A stretch of DNA of 64,000 bases from Nonomuraea fuscirosea (GTDB lineage Bacteria > Actinomycetota > Actinomycetes > Streptosporangiales > Streptosporangiaceae), in NCBI RefSeq assembly GCF_003001935.1, contig NZ_PVNG01000004.1:62001-126000 (forward strand), written 5' to 3'. Position 1 is the first letter of the stretch. Every line of letters starts with the position of its first letter. Positions 1 to 7,845 of this stretch are shown one piece after another. The notes under the pieces are model-generated. The model did no database searches and was not told the origin of the DNA. It saw only the letters and a program-made list of their open reading frames with translations. Both the position numbers and the translations under genes were made by a program.

Positions 1-783
1 AGCCCGGCCGACATGGACCCGCTGACCGAGCTCGCCACCCGGCACGGGCTGGCCGTGATCGAGGACGCCGCCCAGGCGCACGGCGCCACCTACCGGGACC
101 GTCCGGTCGGCGGGCTCGGCGACGCGGGCGTCTACAGCTTCCAGGCGAGCAAGGCGATGACGGCGGGGGAGGGCGGCCTGATCGTCTGCCGGGACCAGGC
201 GGTGCACGACGCCGTCTGGTCGGTCTGCAACCTCGGCCGCGACCCCGGCGGCGCCTGGTACGGCCATCCGTCGGTCGGCTGGAACCTGCGGCTGACCGAG
301 ATCCAGGCCGCGCTGCTGCTGCCCTGGCTGGACCGGCTCGACGCGGAGATCGACCGCAGGAACGCGTTCTGCGCCGCCCTCGAACGCGAACTGTCCGCGA
401 TACCCGCGCCCCCGGGCCGCGAAGGTGCGGGGGAGCCGGGAGAGAGGGCCGGGCCGGGGGGATTCCGGCCCGTGACGGTGGTCCCGCGGCCGGCGGGGAC
501 CACGCGGGACTCCCGGCACCTGCTGATGCTCAGGCTGCACGTGCCCGTCGACCGGTCGTTCCTGCTGGAGGCCATGGCGGCGGAGGGGGTGCCGCTCGAC
601 GGCGGCTACCCGCCGCTCGGCACCATGACGGCGCTGACCGGGGCCGGCGCCAGGCCGGAGCCCTGCCCGGCCGCCGAGGCCGCCGCCCGCGAGGTGGTCT
701 GGGTTCGCCAGTCCATGCTCATGGACGACCCCGCCGGCGCCGCCTGCGTCGCCGAAGCCCTGGCCAAGGTCCTCACGGGCTGA
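1..783 (+). CDS. DegT/DnrJ/EryC1-family PLP aminotransferase, 5' part missing
   Basis: Members of this family transfer an amino group to keto-sugars or related substrates with pyridoxal phosphate. The frame is open from base 1, so the gene starts outside the window; about 260 C-terminal residues are present of the usual 370 or so. The hallmark VIEDAAQAHGA is followed by YSFQASKAMTAGEGG, whose lysine in SFQASK is the expected PLP-binding residue, and by GWNLRLTEIQAALL. The C-terminal third is Arg/Pro/Gly-rich and less conserved. No sugar-biosynthesis partner is visible on this side, so the substrate cannot be named. It ends in a hairpin shared with the convergent next gene. Confidence 0.85.
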   Translation, partial: SPADMDPLTELATRHGLAVIEDAAQAHGATYRDRPVGGLGDAGVYSFQASKAMTAGEGGLIVCRDQAVHDAVWSVCNLGRDPGGAWYGHPSVGWNLRLTEIQAALLLPWLDRLDAEIDRRNAFCAALERELSAIPAPPGREGAGEPGERAGPGGFRPVTVVPRPAGTTRDSRHLLMLRLHVPVDRSFLLEAMAAEGVPLDGGYPPLGTMTALTGAGARPEPCPAAEAAAREVVWVRQSMLMDDPAGAACVAEALAKVLTG

Positions 784-799
784 CCCGCGACCGGGTCAG
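780..799. terminator. Hairpin spanning the stop codons of two convergent genes
   Basis: CTGACCCG (780-787) and CGGGTCAG (792-799) form a perfect 8-bp inverted repeat with a 4-base loop. The TGA of the upstream plus-strand gene and the TGA of the downstream minus-strand gene both lie inside the stem, so one element may terminate both. There is no U-tract, which is common for high-GC actinobacterial terminators. Confidence 0.55.
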
Positions 800-1458
800 A
801 CGGACGCCGGGGTGGCCGGGGCCGACGTGGGCTGCTCGGTGCGGATCAAGGCGTCGCACTCGGCGATCGTCTCCTCCAGCAGCGTCCGCAGCAGCGCGTC
901 CGGGTCGGGGATGCACGCCTGCACGATCCCCACCACGGCCAGCTGCACCGCGTTCGGGGCCGCGTACCGGCGGAAGCCCTTCTCCGTGATCCGCGCGGCC
1001 CTGCTGAAGCGCCGGGCCTGCTCGGCCGCGTGCGGGACCTCCTCCATGGCCCGCCTGCTGCGCTCGCTCAGCCGCCCGGGCGGCGCGCCGTCGAGCCGGG
1101 CGAGCATCTCCTCGGCCGCCAGCACCGACACCGCCAGCGCGAGCTGGCGCTCGGCCGCCGCGACCGGCAGGGCCGTGGTGGCGCAGCGCAGCGCGATGTG
1201 CGCGTCCACCCGCAGGTCGTCGCTGGCCAGGCCGATGATGGACGGGACGAGGTGGACGAGCTTGGCCCGGCTCTCGTCGCCGGTGTTGTCGTTGACCAGG
1301 CGGGCGAGCGCGGCCAGCAACGGATGGGTGCAGGCCGGATGGTCACTCCACCGCTCGCCGGCCAGGTAGGAGGCCAGCTCCATGAAGCAGGCGCCGCGCT
1401 TCGGGTTGCGATGCCTGCCGCGGGAAAGAACCGGCATGTGATCAAGGTGATTGTCCAC
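796..1458 (-). CDS. Conserved hypothetical protein (actinobacterial, helical)
   Basis: A 220-residue protein starting at GTG 1458. It has no signal peptide or membrane segment and is rich in Ala, Leu and Arg with predicted helices throughout. The block GACFMELASYLAGERWSDHP followed by CTHPLLAALARLVND resembles a conserved N-terminus I associate with actinobacterial hypothetical proteins, which supports starting upstream of the internal Met at about residue 26. No function is known to me. It runs convergent to the aminotransferase fragment, and its start faces the 3' end of the pullulanase gene on the same strand about 106 bases away, so it could be a downstream operon partner. Confidence 0.65.
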   Translation of the reverse strand: MDNHLDHMPVLSRGRHRNPKRGACFMELASYLAGERWSDHPACTHPLLAALARLVNDNTGDESRAKLVHLVPSIIGLASDDLRVDAHIALRCATTALPVAAAERQLALAVSVLAAEEMLARLDGAPPGRLSERSRRAMEEVPHAAEQARRFSRAARITEKGFRRYAAPNAVQLAVVGIVQACIPDPDALLRTLLEETIAECDALIRTEQPTSAPATPASV

Positions 1459-1564
1459 GGGTGCTCCACTGCTCCACGCGATCGCCGTTTATACAGTCTG
1501 CGCCGTCGTGCCGCGCAATGCCAGTGATGTCCTTGAACGTTCCCCCTACCCCGCCGGGTCACAC

Positions 1565-4165
1565 TCAGGCGCTCACGAACACCGCGACCGTCCGCGCGGG
1601 CACCGTCACCGTGCCGGTGGCGGGATCGAACGACGACTCCCGCACCACGGGGTCCTCGGAGGCCGCCTGTACGGGATGCAGCGCCACCTCCCGCCCCGCC
1701 ACCTCCGGCAGCGTCTGCGCCTGGGCCGACGGGGTGGCGTTGAAGACGACCGTCACCGACGCCCAGCGCGGGTCGAGCCCTTCCGTGTCCACGTGCATCG
1801 TGATCACCCCCTCCGCCGAGCCGGGGAACGTCAGCCGCCGCCCCACCTCCTCCGCCGACCCCAGCGCGAACGCCGGCGACGACGCCCTGATCCGCAGCAG
1901 CTCGCCGAACCCGGCCCGGGCGGCGCCGATGTCGGCGCAGCCGGGCCGCAGCGCGGGATCGGCCAGCAGCGGCCTGGCGTAAGGCCACGCGGCCTCGTTG
2001 GCGGCCCGGGGCGGCAGGCCAGCGCCGAAGCCGTTGCCCCGCTCGCAGTCCCACAGCAGCCGGTTGAACCAGTCGCCCGAGTCGTAGGAGTCGCGGTCGA
2101 ACGACTTCGAGCGCAGCCGCTCCGAGCCCGCGTGCACGAACGCCGTCCCCTGCGCCAGCAGCACCGTGGCCAGCGACAGCACCTGCATGCGCACCCGGTC
2201 GGCCATCGGCGTCTCCTGCGGCAGCTTGTACGCCAGCGCGTCGAACAGCGTCTCGTTGTCGTGCGCGTCCACGTACGTCACCGCCTCCCCCGGCGCGGCG
2301 GTGTACCCGGCGGGCGAGCCGTGGTAGCCGACCTCCGAGCCCTTCCGGCCCGACGGCAGCACGTAGCCGGCCAGGTTGCCGGTCAGCCCCAGCCTGATCA
2401 GGTCCGCGCAGTACGCCAGCCGCGCCCGCCGCTCGCCTGGCGTGCCGTTGGCCGGGGCGCCGTTGGGGTCGCCGGCCAGCCCGGAGCCGAAGCCCTGCAC
2501 GCGCGGGTCGGAGTCGAAGGGGCCGCCGCCGCGCACCGCGTCCCGCAGCCGGTCGGTGAACGTGCCGATCCCGGTCCCGGCCAGGTTGCCCTGCGTGGCC
2601 TGCTCGAACCTGGCGCCGCCGGCCACCTCGCCGAAGTCCCAGCCCTCGCCGTACAGGAGGATCGACCGGCCGTCCACGCCGTCCCGCTCGGGGGTCAGCG
2701 CGTCGAGCGCGCGGCGGACGGCGAGCAGGTTCGCCTTCGGATGGTGACCCATGAGGTCGAAGCGGAAGCCGTCGATCTTGTACTGCGTGGCCCACGTGAC
2801 GATCGAGTCGACCACGAGGCGGCCCATCATGGCGTGCTCGGGCGCGGTGTTCGCGCAGCAGGTGGAGGTGGCCAGAGAGCCGTCGTCCAGCAGGCGGTGG
2901 TAGTAGCCGGGCACGATCGGGTCGAGCACGCCGGTGGAGTGGGTGTGGTTGTAGACCACGTCCATGACCACGCGCAGGCCGGCCCGGTTCAGCCCGGCGA
3001 CCATGGCGCGCAGCTCTCTGGTCCGCTCGTCCGGGTCGGTCGCGTACGAGCCCTCGGGCACCGTGTAGTGCAGCGGGTCGTACCCCCAGTTGAAGGAGTC
3101 CCGCGCGGCCGTGCGCGCGACGCATTCCTGCTGCGCCTCGGAGTCGGGCGGCAGCGCGGCCAGGTCGCAGTCCGGCTCCGTCCTGTCCTGCCTGCGCTCG
3201 GGGACGGTGGCGAAGTCGAACACGGGCAGCAGCTGCACGTGCGTCAGCCCGTCCCGGGCCAGCGCCCGCAACTCCCGCATCCCGGCCGTGTCGTCGGCTA
3301 TGTCGCCCGCCGTGTCGCCCGCCGTGTCGTCAGTGGGGCCGCCGCCGGGGGCGCCGGCGCGGTCGCCGCCGGCGGTGTCTGCGAAGGCCGTGTACGTGCC
3401 GCGCAGGGCCGGGGGCACGGTGGTGTCGGAGGCGGAGAAGTCGCGTACGTGCAGCTCGTAGATCGAGGCCCGGTGCGGCGGGACCGGGGGCGGCTTGACC
3501 AGCCGGTCCCAGCCGGGCGGCTTGAGCGCGGCGGCGTCCAGGCTCACCAGCCGGCTGCGCCCGCCGTCCGGGGTGACCGCCAGTCCGTACGGGTCGGTGA
3601 CCTCGTTCGTCACGACCCCGCCCGCGCCGGGGGAGTACACGGTGACCAGGTAGGTGTACTCGCGGCCGAGCCACGACGGCGGCCCCTGCACCGACCACAC
3701 ACCGCTCTCGTCGTCGCGCCGCATCGGCTGCACGCTGCTCCGCCCGGGGCCGTACAGCGCCAGCTCGACCTTCCGCGCGGTCGGCGCCCACACAGCCAGC
3801 CTCAGCGCAGTGTCGCTGGACGGGCCGAGCGGCTCGGTGAGGGCGCGGGTGGCGTACAGGTCGTCCAGCACGCCCGGGATCTGCACGCCGGTCGCCGCCA
3901 CGAGCGCGCCCGAGCCGTCCCGCGCGGCGGCCACGACCTGGCCGCGCAGTGCCTCGCGGACCATCCCGGCGTCCTCAGGGTGGACCGTGAACGCGGGATG
4001 GGCGGCCAGGTGCGGCCAGGCGCGCCGCTGCTCCTCGCTCAGCGTGCCGGGCAGCAGCCGGATCAGCTCCTGGACGCCGCGCAGGTCCCCGTCCCGGCAG
4101 GTGATCCCGCCGCCGGCGCTGAGGGCCAGGAAGTGGCGCGCCGCCGGCCCGGCCCGCCAGAGCAC
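1565..4165 (-). CDS. pulA: Type I pullulanase-like alpha-1,6-glucosidase (GH13)
   Basis: Debranching enzyme that hydrolyses alpha-1,6 links in pullulan, limit dextrin or glycogen. All GH13 regions are present: NWGYDP, the pullulanase signature; [14 protein letters not shown] with nucleophile Asp about 470; YGEGWDF with acid/base Glu about 507; and VDAHDN with Asp about 636. The N-terminal N2/CBM48-type domain ([20 protein letters not shown]) and a C-terminal beta domain flank the barrel. The only ATG/GTG/TTG in this frame before the upstream stop near 4463 is GTG 4165, which gives 866 residues and no signal peptide. Family-like sequence (EARAHWIDRGT) continues upstream of that GTG, so the N-terminus looks damaged or begins unusually. 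A repetitive insert rich in D-T-A-G-D lies at roughly residues 278-297. It diverges from the maltodextrin importer genes. Confidence 0.88.
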   Translation of the reverse strand: MLWRAGPAARHFLALSAGGGITCRDGDLRGVQELIRLLPGTLSEEQRRAWPHLAAHPAFTVHPEDAGMVREALRGQVVAAARDGSGALVAATGVQIPGVLDDLYATRALTEPLGPSSDTALRLAVWAPTARKVELALYGPGRSSVQPMRRDDESGVWSVQGPPSWLGREYTYLVTVYSPGAGGVVTNEVTDPYGLAVTPDGGRSRLVSLDAAALKPPGWDRLVKPPPVPPHRASIYELHVRDFSASDTTVPPALRGTYTAFADTAGGDRAGAPGGGPTDDTAGDTAGDIADDTAGMRELRALARDGLTHVQLLPVFDFATVPERRQDRTEPDCDLAALPPDSEAQQECVARTAARDSFNWGYDPLHYTVPEGSYATDPDERTRELRAMVAGLNRAGLRVVMDVVYNHTHSTGVLDPIVPGYYHRLLDDGSLATSTCCANTAPEHAMMGRLVVDSIVTWATQYKIDGFRFDLMGHHPKANLLAVRRALDALTPERDGVDGRSILLYGEGWDFGEVAGGARFEQATQGNLAGTGIGTFTDRLRDAVRGGGPFDSDPRVQGFGSGLAGDPNGAPANGTPGERRARLAYCADLIRLGLTGNLAGYVLPSGRKGSEVGYHGSPAGYTAAPGEAVTYVDAHDNETLFDALAYKLPQETPMADRVRMQVLSLATVLLAQGTAFVHAGSERLRSKSFDRDSYDSGDWFNRLLWDCERGNGFGAGLPPRAANEAAWPYARPLLADPALRPGCADIGAARAGFGELLRIRASSPAFALGSAEEVGRRLTFPGSAEGVITMHVDTEGLDPRWASVTVVFNATPSAQAQTLPEVAGREVALHPVQAASEDPVVRESSFDPATGTVTVPARTVAVFVSA

Positions 4166-4619
4166 GGTGCCGCGGTCGATCCAGTGGGCCCTGGCCTCGC
4201 CGCCGGGCGGCTCGCCACTGCTGTGCGTCAGGATCTTCGCCCCGCTTTCGTGATTCCCGTCCGCCTTCGTGATGCCCCACCCGGGCAGCGGTGATGCAGC
4301 ACGACGCCGCCCCGGGCTCGGCCCACCCCGGCGGCGGGGATGCGACGCGACGGCGCCCCGGGTTGGACCCGCCCGGCCGGCGGCGACGCGGCACCACGGC
4401 GTTTCGTGCCAGAACCGCTGCCCGAGCTGCCCTCGGGGTGTTGCCGGGACGTTACGGTCCGTCTACGATCTTTGCAACGCTTTCTGGAAATTTCAGAAAG
4501 CAATTGGCTCACTCTGGTAACTACTTGCAGAAACCTTGCGCCGCCATCTACCGGCGCGCGTTCCGTCGGCGTAGCCTCCGGCTTACTCCGACCTCCGACA
4601 GAGCTGTGAGGAGAAGGAC
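4166..4619. promoter_or_regulatory. Divergent pulA-malE intergenic region with operator-like repeats
   Basis: This 454-base gap holds three things. A GC-rich 46-bp tandem repeat lies at 4293-4384. A perfect 8-bp inverted repeat, GCTTTCTG at 4479-4486 and CAGAAAGC at 4494-4501, surrounds an AT-rich centre. Two CTTGC boxes lie closer to malE: CTTGCAG at 4524-4530 and CCTTGCG at 4534-4540, plus TTTGCAACGC at 4471-4480. CTTGCA-type direct repeats are associated with MalR (LacI family) control of Streptomyces malE, so maltose repression is a reasonable inference. A GAGGAGAAGG ribosome-binding site precedes malE. Confidence 0.6.
4293..4401. repeat. 46-bp GC-rich tandem repeat, two full units plus a partial third
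   Basis: Units 4293-4338 and 4339-4384 each begin GATGC and share the core CGCCCCGGG; roughly three quarters of positions match. A partial third unit starts at 4385 (GACGCGGCACCACGGCG), and a degenerate unit may precede at 4271. The array lies where the signal peptide codons of the pullulanase gene would be expected. Confidence 0.6.
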
Positions 4620-5909
4620 ATGCGACGACTTTTACCGTCAGCGGCGGCCGTCGCCGCGGTGACCCTGACGCTGGCCGCCTGTGGCGGCGGCGGAGGCGAG
4701 AGCGCCGCTCCCGCCGCGTCGGTCTCCGACCCGTCGAAGGTCAGCGGCGAGGTGACCTGGTGGGACACGACGCGCCCGGACAGTGAGGGACCGACCTTCC
4801 AGGCGCTGATCAAGGAGTTCCAGGCCAAGTACCCGCAGGTCAAGGTCAACTATGTGAACGTGCCCTCGGACCAGGCGCAGAACCAGTTCCAGACGGCCGC
4901 GCAGGCCGGCACCGGCGCCCCCGACGTGATCCGCTCCGAGGTGGCCTGGACCTCGCAGTTCGCCTCGCTGGGCTACCTGCAGCCGCTGGACGGCAGCCGG
5001 GCCGTGGACAAGCCCGAGGACTTCCTGCCCGGCCCGCTCAGCAGCACCAAGTTCGGCGGCAAGACGTACGCGGTGCCGCAGGTGACCGACACGCTGGCGC
5101 TCATCTACAACAAGCGGCTGCTCAAGGAGGCCGGCCACGAGGAGGCCCCCAAGACGATCGCCGAGCTCAAGCAGACCGCGCTCGACGTCAAGGCCAAGAC
5201 CGGCGCGCAGGGCCTCGCGCTGAACGTCGACTCCTACTTCCTGCTGCCCTTCATGTACGGCGAGGGCGGCGACCTGCTCGACGTCGCCAACAAGAAGATC
5301 GTGGTCAACTCCCCGGCGAACGTGAAGGCCATGGAGACCGTCTCCGACCTGATCAGCTCGGGCGCGGCCGCCAAGCCCGCCACCACCGAGAGCTACGCCA
5401 ACGCCATGACGGCCCTGAAAGAGGGCAAGGCGGCGATGATCTACAACGGGCCGTGGGCCCTGTCGGAGATCTACCAGGGCAAGGAGTTCAAGGACAAGGC
5501 GAACCTGGGCATCGCGCCGGTCCCGGCCGGCTCGATGAAGGCCGCGGCCCCCACGGGCGGCTGGAACCTGGCCATCTACGCCGGCTCGAAGAACATCCCG
5601 GCGGCGTACGAATTCGTCCGCTTCATGACCACGGCGGAGGCCCAGGCGAAGATCGCCAAGGAGATCAGCCTGCTGCCGACCAGGACCTCCGCCTACGACA
5701 ACCCCGACGTCCAGGCCAACGCGGACGTGGCGGTGTTCAAGCCGATCATGGACACGGCCGTGCCGCGCCCGTGGATCCCCGAGGGCGGCCAGCTCTTCCA
5801 GCCGCTGCTGGAGGGCTATCAGGCGCTCGTCGGCGGCAAGTCCGCGCCCGCGGACATGCTCAAGCAGGTCGACGAGCAGTACCGCGGGATCATGAAGGAC
5901 TGGAGCTGA
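4620..5909 (+). CDS. malE: Maltose/maltodextrin ABC transporter substrate-binding lipoprotein
   Basis: Extracellular solute-binding protein of family 1, tethered to the membrane. The 429-residue product starts at ATG 4620 behind a strong GAGGAGAAGG site. The N-terminus is a lipoprotein signal with lipobox LAAC (Cys21) followed by a Gly run. The body has the MalE-like features VTWWDTTRPDSEGPTF, AKYPQVKVNYVNVPSDQAQN, GTGAPDVIRSEVAW and AMIYNGPWALSEI. It heads a three-gene set with malF and malG, 3 bases before malF. Divergence from a pullulanase supports maltodextrin as substrate, although the sequence alone does not exclude another alpha-glucan oligosaccharide. Confidence 0.9.
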   Translation: MRRLLPSAAAVAAVTLTLAACGGGGGESAAPAASVSDPSKVSGEVTWWDTTRPDSEGPTFQALIKEFQAKYPQVKVNYVNVPSDQAQNQFQTAAQAGTGAPDVIRSEVAWTSQFASLGYLQPLDGSRAVDKPEDFLPGPLSSTKFGGKTYAVPQVTDTLALIYNKRLLKEAGHEEAPKTIAELKQTALDVKAKTGAQGLALNVDSYFLLPFMYGEGGDLLDVANKKIVVNSPANVKAMETVSDLISSGAAAKPATTESYANAMTALKEGKAAMIYNGPWALSEIYQGKEFKDKANLGIAPVPAGSMKAAAPTGGWNLAIYAGSKNIPAAYEFVRFMTTAEAQAKIAKEISLLPTRTSAYDNPDVQANADVAVFKPIMDTAVPRPWIPEGGQLFQPLLEGYQALVGGKSAPADMLKQVDEQYRGIMKDWS

Positions 5910-5912
5910 CCC

Positions 5913-6902
5913 GTGGCGGTGTCGACCGGACAGGTGAAGGCCGCGGGCGGCGCCGCCCGCGGCAGTCGCCGTGACAGCCCAGGACGGCTGCGGCGCTCGA
6001 TCGCCACCCACTGGTACGCGTGGGCGATGATCGCTCCGGTGCTGATCGTGATGGCGGCGCTGATCGGCTGGCCGCTGGTGCGGGGCCTCTACCTGTCGCT
6101 CACCGACGCGACCGAGGCGAACATCGGCCGCACCATCGGCGTCAACGTCATCCCGGCCACGTACGAGTTCGTCGGCCTGGACAACTACCTGCAGATCCTG
6201 ACCAGCAGCGTCTTCTGGGACAAACTGCTGTGGACCGTCGTCTGGACGGCGGCCTGCGTCGTCCTGCACTACGGCATCGGCCTGGGCCTGGCCGTCATGC
6301 TCAACCGCAAGCTGCGCTTCCGCTCCCTCTACCGGGTGCTGCTGATCCTGCCGTGGGCGGTGCCCGCGTTCGTGGCCGCCTTCATCTGGCGCTACCTCTA
6401 CAACAGCGACTACGGCGTGATCAACGGCTTCCTCAAGATGGCCGGACTGACCGGCGTCGGCTGGCTGGACGACCCGACCACGGCGAAGATCGCGGTGATC
6501 GCGGTCAACGTGTGGATCGGCGTGCCGTTCATGATGGTCGCGCTGCTCGGCGGCCTCCAGTCGATCCCCGCCGAGCTGTACGAGGCCGCCGAGGTGGACG
6601 GCGCGGGCCCCTGGCAGCGGTTCCGCGCGATCACGCTGCCCGGCCTGCGCCAGGTGTCCACCACGGTGGTGCTGCTGGGCACCATCTGGACGTTCAACAT
6701 GTTCCCCATCATCTTCCTCGTCACCCGGGGCGGGCCCGGCAGCGAGACCGAGATCCTGGTCACCTACGCCTTCCGTGAGGCGTTCACCGGCATCCGCAAC
6801 TACTCCGGTTCGGCGGCCTGGGGTGTGATCATCCTGGCCATGCTGGTCGTCATGGCCGTCGGCTACCGCCGTACCCTGCGCAGTCAAGGAGACCCATGGT
6901 GA
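5913..6902 (+). CDS. malF: Maltodextrin ABC transporter permease, MalF type
   Basis: One of two inner-membrane permeases of the maltodextrin importer. The 329-residue product starts at GTG 5913 and has a short cytoplasmic lead, six or so hydrophobic segments (first WAWAMIAPVLIVMAALIGWPLV) and the EAA coupling loop ELYEAAEVDGAGPWQRFRAI that contacts the ATPase. Unlike E. coli MalF there is no large periplasmic P2 domain, which is usual for Gram-positive forms. It overlaps malG by seven bases (ATGGTGA), so the two are translationally coupled. Confidence 0.9.
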   Translation: MAVSTGQVKAAGGAARGSRRDSPGRLRRSIATHWYAWAMIAPVLIVMAALIGWPLVRGLYLSLTDATEANIGRTIGVNVIPATYEFVGLDNYLQILTSSVFWDKLLWTVVWTAACVVLHYGIGLGLAVMLNRKLRFRSLYRVLLILPWAVPAFVAAFIWRYLYNSDYGVINGFLKMAGLTGVGWLDDPTTAKIAVIAVNVWIGVPFMMVALLGGLQSIPAELYEAAEVDGAGPWQRFRAITLPGLRQVSTTVVLLGTIWTFNMFPIIFLVTRGGPGSETEILVTYAFREAFTGIRNYSGSAAWGVIILAMLVVMAVGYRRTLRSQGDPW

Positions 6903-7774
6903 GCACCACGACCCGGCCCCGCGTGAGCACCACGACCAGGCCGCGCGGCGAGCGCGGCCCGCTGGCCTCCGTCGCGCTGCACGCCGGCCTGCTGCTCGCG
7001 GTGGCGATCTCCCTGTTCCCGGTCGTCTGGCTCGTGCTCACCTCGCTCAAGCCGCGCGACAGCTGGCTGTCGGCCGAGCTGCAGCTGTTCAACAACTCCT
7101 CGCTGGACAACTACGTCCGCGTGCTGACCGGCACCGAGTTCCCTCAATGGCTGCTCAACAGCGTGCTGACGGCCGGGCTGACCATGGTGCTCGGCGTGTT
7201 CCTGGCGGCGACCACCGGGTACGCGGTCAGCCGGTTCCGCTTCCCCGGCCACCGCTCGGTGATGTGGCTGCTGCTGATCACCCAGATGTTCCCCGTGGCC
7301 ATCCTCATCGTCCCGCTGTACAACCTGATGGCCGGGCTGGGCCTGCTCAACCAGATCCCCGGCCTGGTGATCGCCTACATGACGATCGCGGTGCCGTTCT
7401 GCGCCTGGATGATGAAGAGCTACTTCGACACCGTCCCGGTGGAGATCGACCAGGCCGGCATGGTCGACGGGCTGACCCCGTTCGGCGTCTTCTGGCGGGT
7501 GGTGCTGCCGCTGGCCAGGCCCGGCATCGCGGTCACCGCGTTCTACTGCTTCATGACCGCCTGGGGCGAGGTCGGCTACGCCACCGTGTTCATGTCGCAG
7601 GAGGACAAGCGCACGCTCGGCGTCGGGCTGCAGCAGTTCATCGGCCAGCACTGGTCCGACTGGGGGTTGATGACGGCCTCCGCCGTGCTCATCGCCATCC
7701 CGGCCGGGGTGGTCTTCCTGCTGGTCCAGCGCCATCTGATCACCGGGCTCACCGCGGGGGCGACGAAGGCGTAG
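6896..7774 (+). CDS. malG: Maltodextrin ABC transporter permease, MalG type
   Basis: Second permease of the importer, 292 residues from ATG 6896. Six membrane segments surround the EAA loop, here VEIDQAGMVDGLTPFGVFWRV, and the C-terminus ends with the MalG-typical HLITGLTAGATKA. No ABC ATPase follows, so the transporter must borrow an ATPase encoded elsewhere; in Streptomyces one protein, MsiK, serves several sugar importers. A short GC-rich hairpin follows the stop codon. Confidence 0.9.
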   Translation: MVSTTTRPRVSTTTRPRGERGPLASVALHAGLLLAVAISLFPVVWLVLTSLKPRDSWLSAELQLFNNSSLDNYVRVLTGTEFPQWLLNSVLTAGLTMVLGVFLAATTGYAVSRFRFPGHRSVMWLLLITQMFPVAILIVPLYNLMAGLGLLNQIPGLVIAYMTIAVPFCAWMMKSYFDTVPVEIDQAGMVDGLTPFGVFWRVVLPLARPGIAVTAFYCFMTAWGEVGYATVFMSQEDKRTLGVGLQQFIGQHWSDWGLMTASAVLIAIPAGVVFLLVQRHLITGLTAGATKA

Positions 7775-7789
7775 CAGGCTGTCGCCTGC
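7774..7789 (+). terminator. Short hairpin after malG
   Basis: GCAGGC (7774-7779) pairs with GCCTGC (7784-7789) across a TGTC loop immediately after the malG stop codon. Only six base pairs and no T-run, so it is a weak terminator candidate. Confidence 0.35.
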
Positions 7790-7810
7790 GGGTAATCAAT
7801 CAATCACTGT

Positions 7811-7845
7811 ACGTGACCGTGGCCGGGGCGGGACCATGGTCACGT
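7811..7845 (+). promoter_or_regulatory. Inverted repeat overlapping the start codon of the next gene
   Basis: ACGTGACC (7811-7818) is perfectly repeated in reverse complement as GGTCACGT (7838-7845) with 19 bases between. The right arm includes the first two bases of the GTG start at 7844. In mRNA the pairing would occlude the start; in DNA it could be an operator. There is no obvious ribosome-binding site outside it. Confidence 0.4.

Noticed and set aside
1451..4294. Very long open frame on the plus strand opposite the pullulanase gene
   Set aside because: Arg/Gly/Pro/Val-rich translation without motifs; it mirrors the codon bias of the real minus-strand gene, as happens in 70% G+C DNA.
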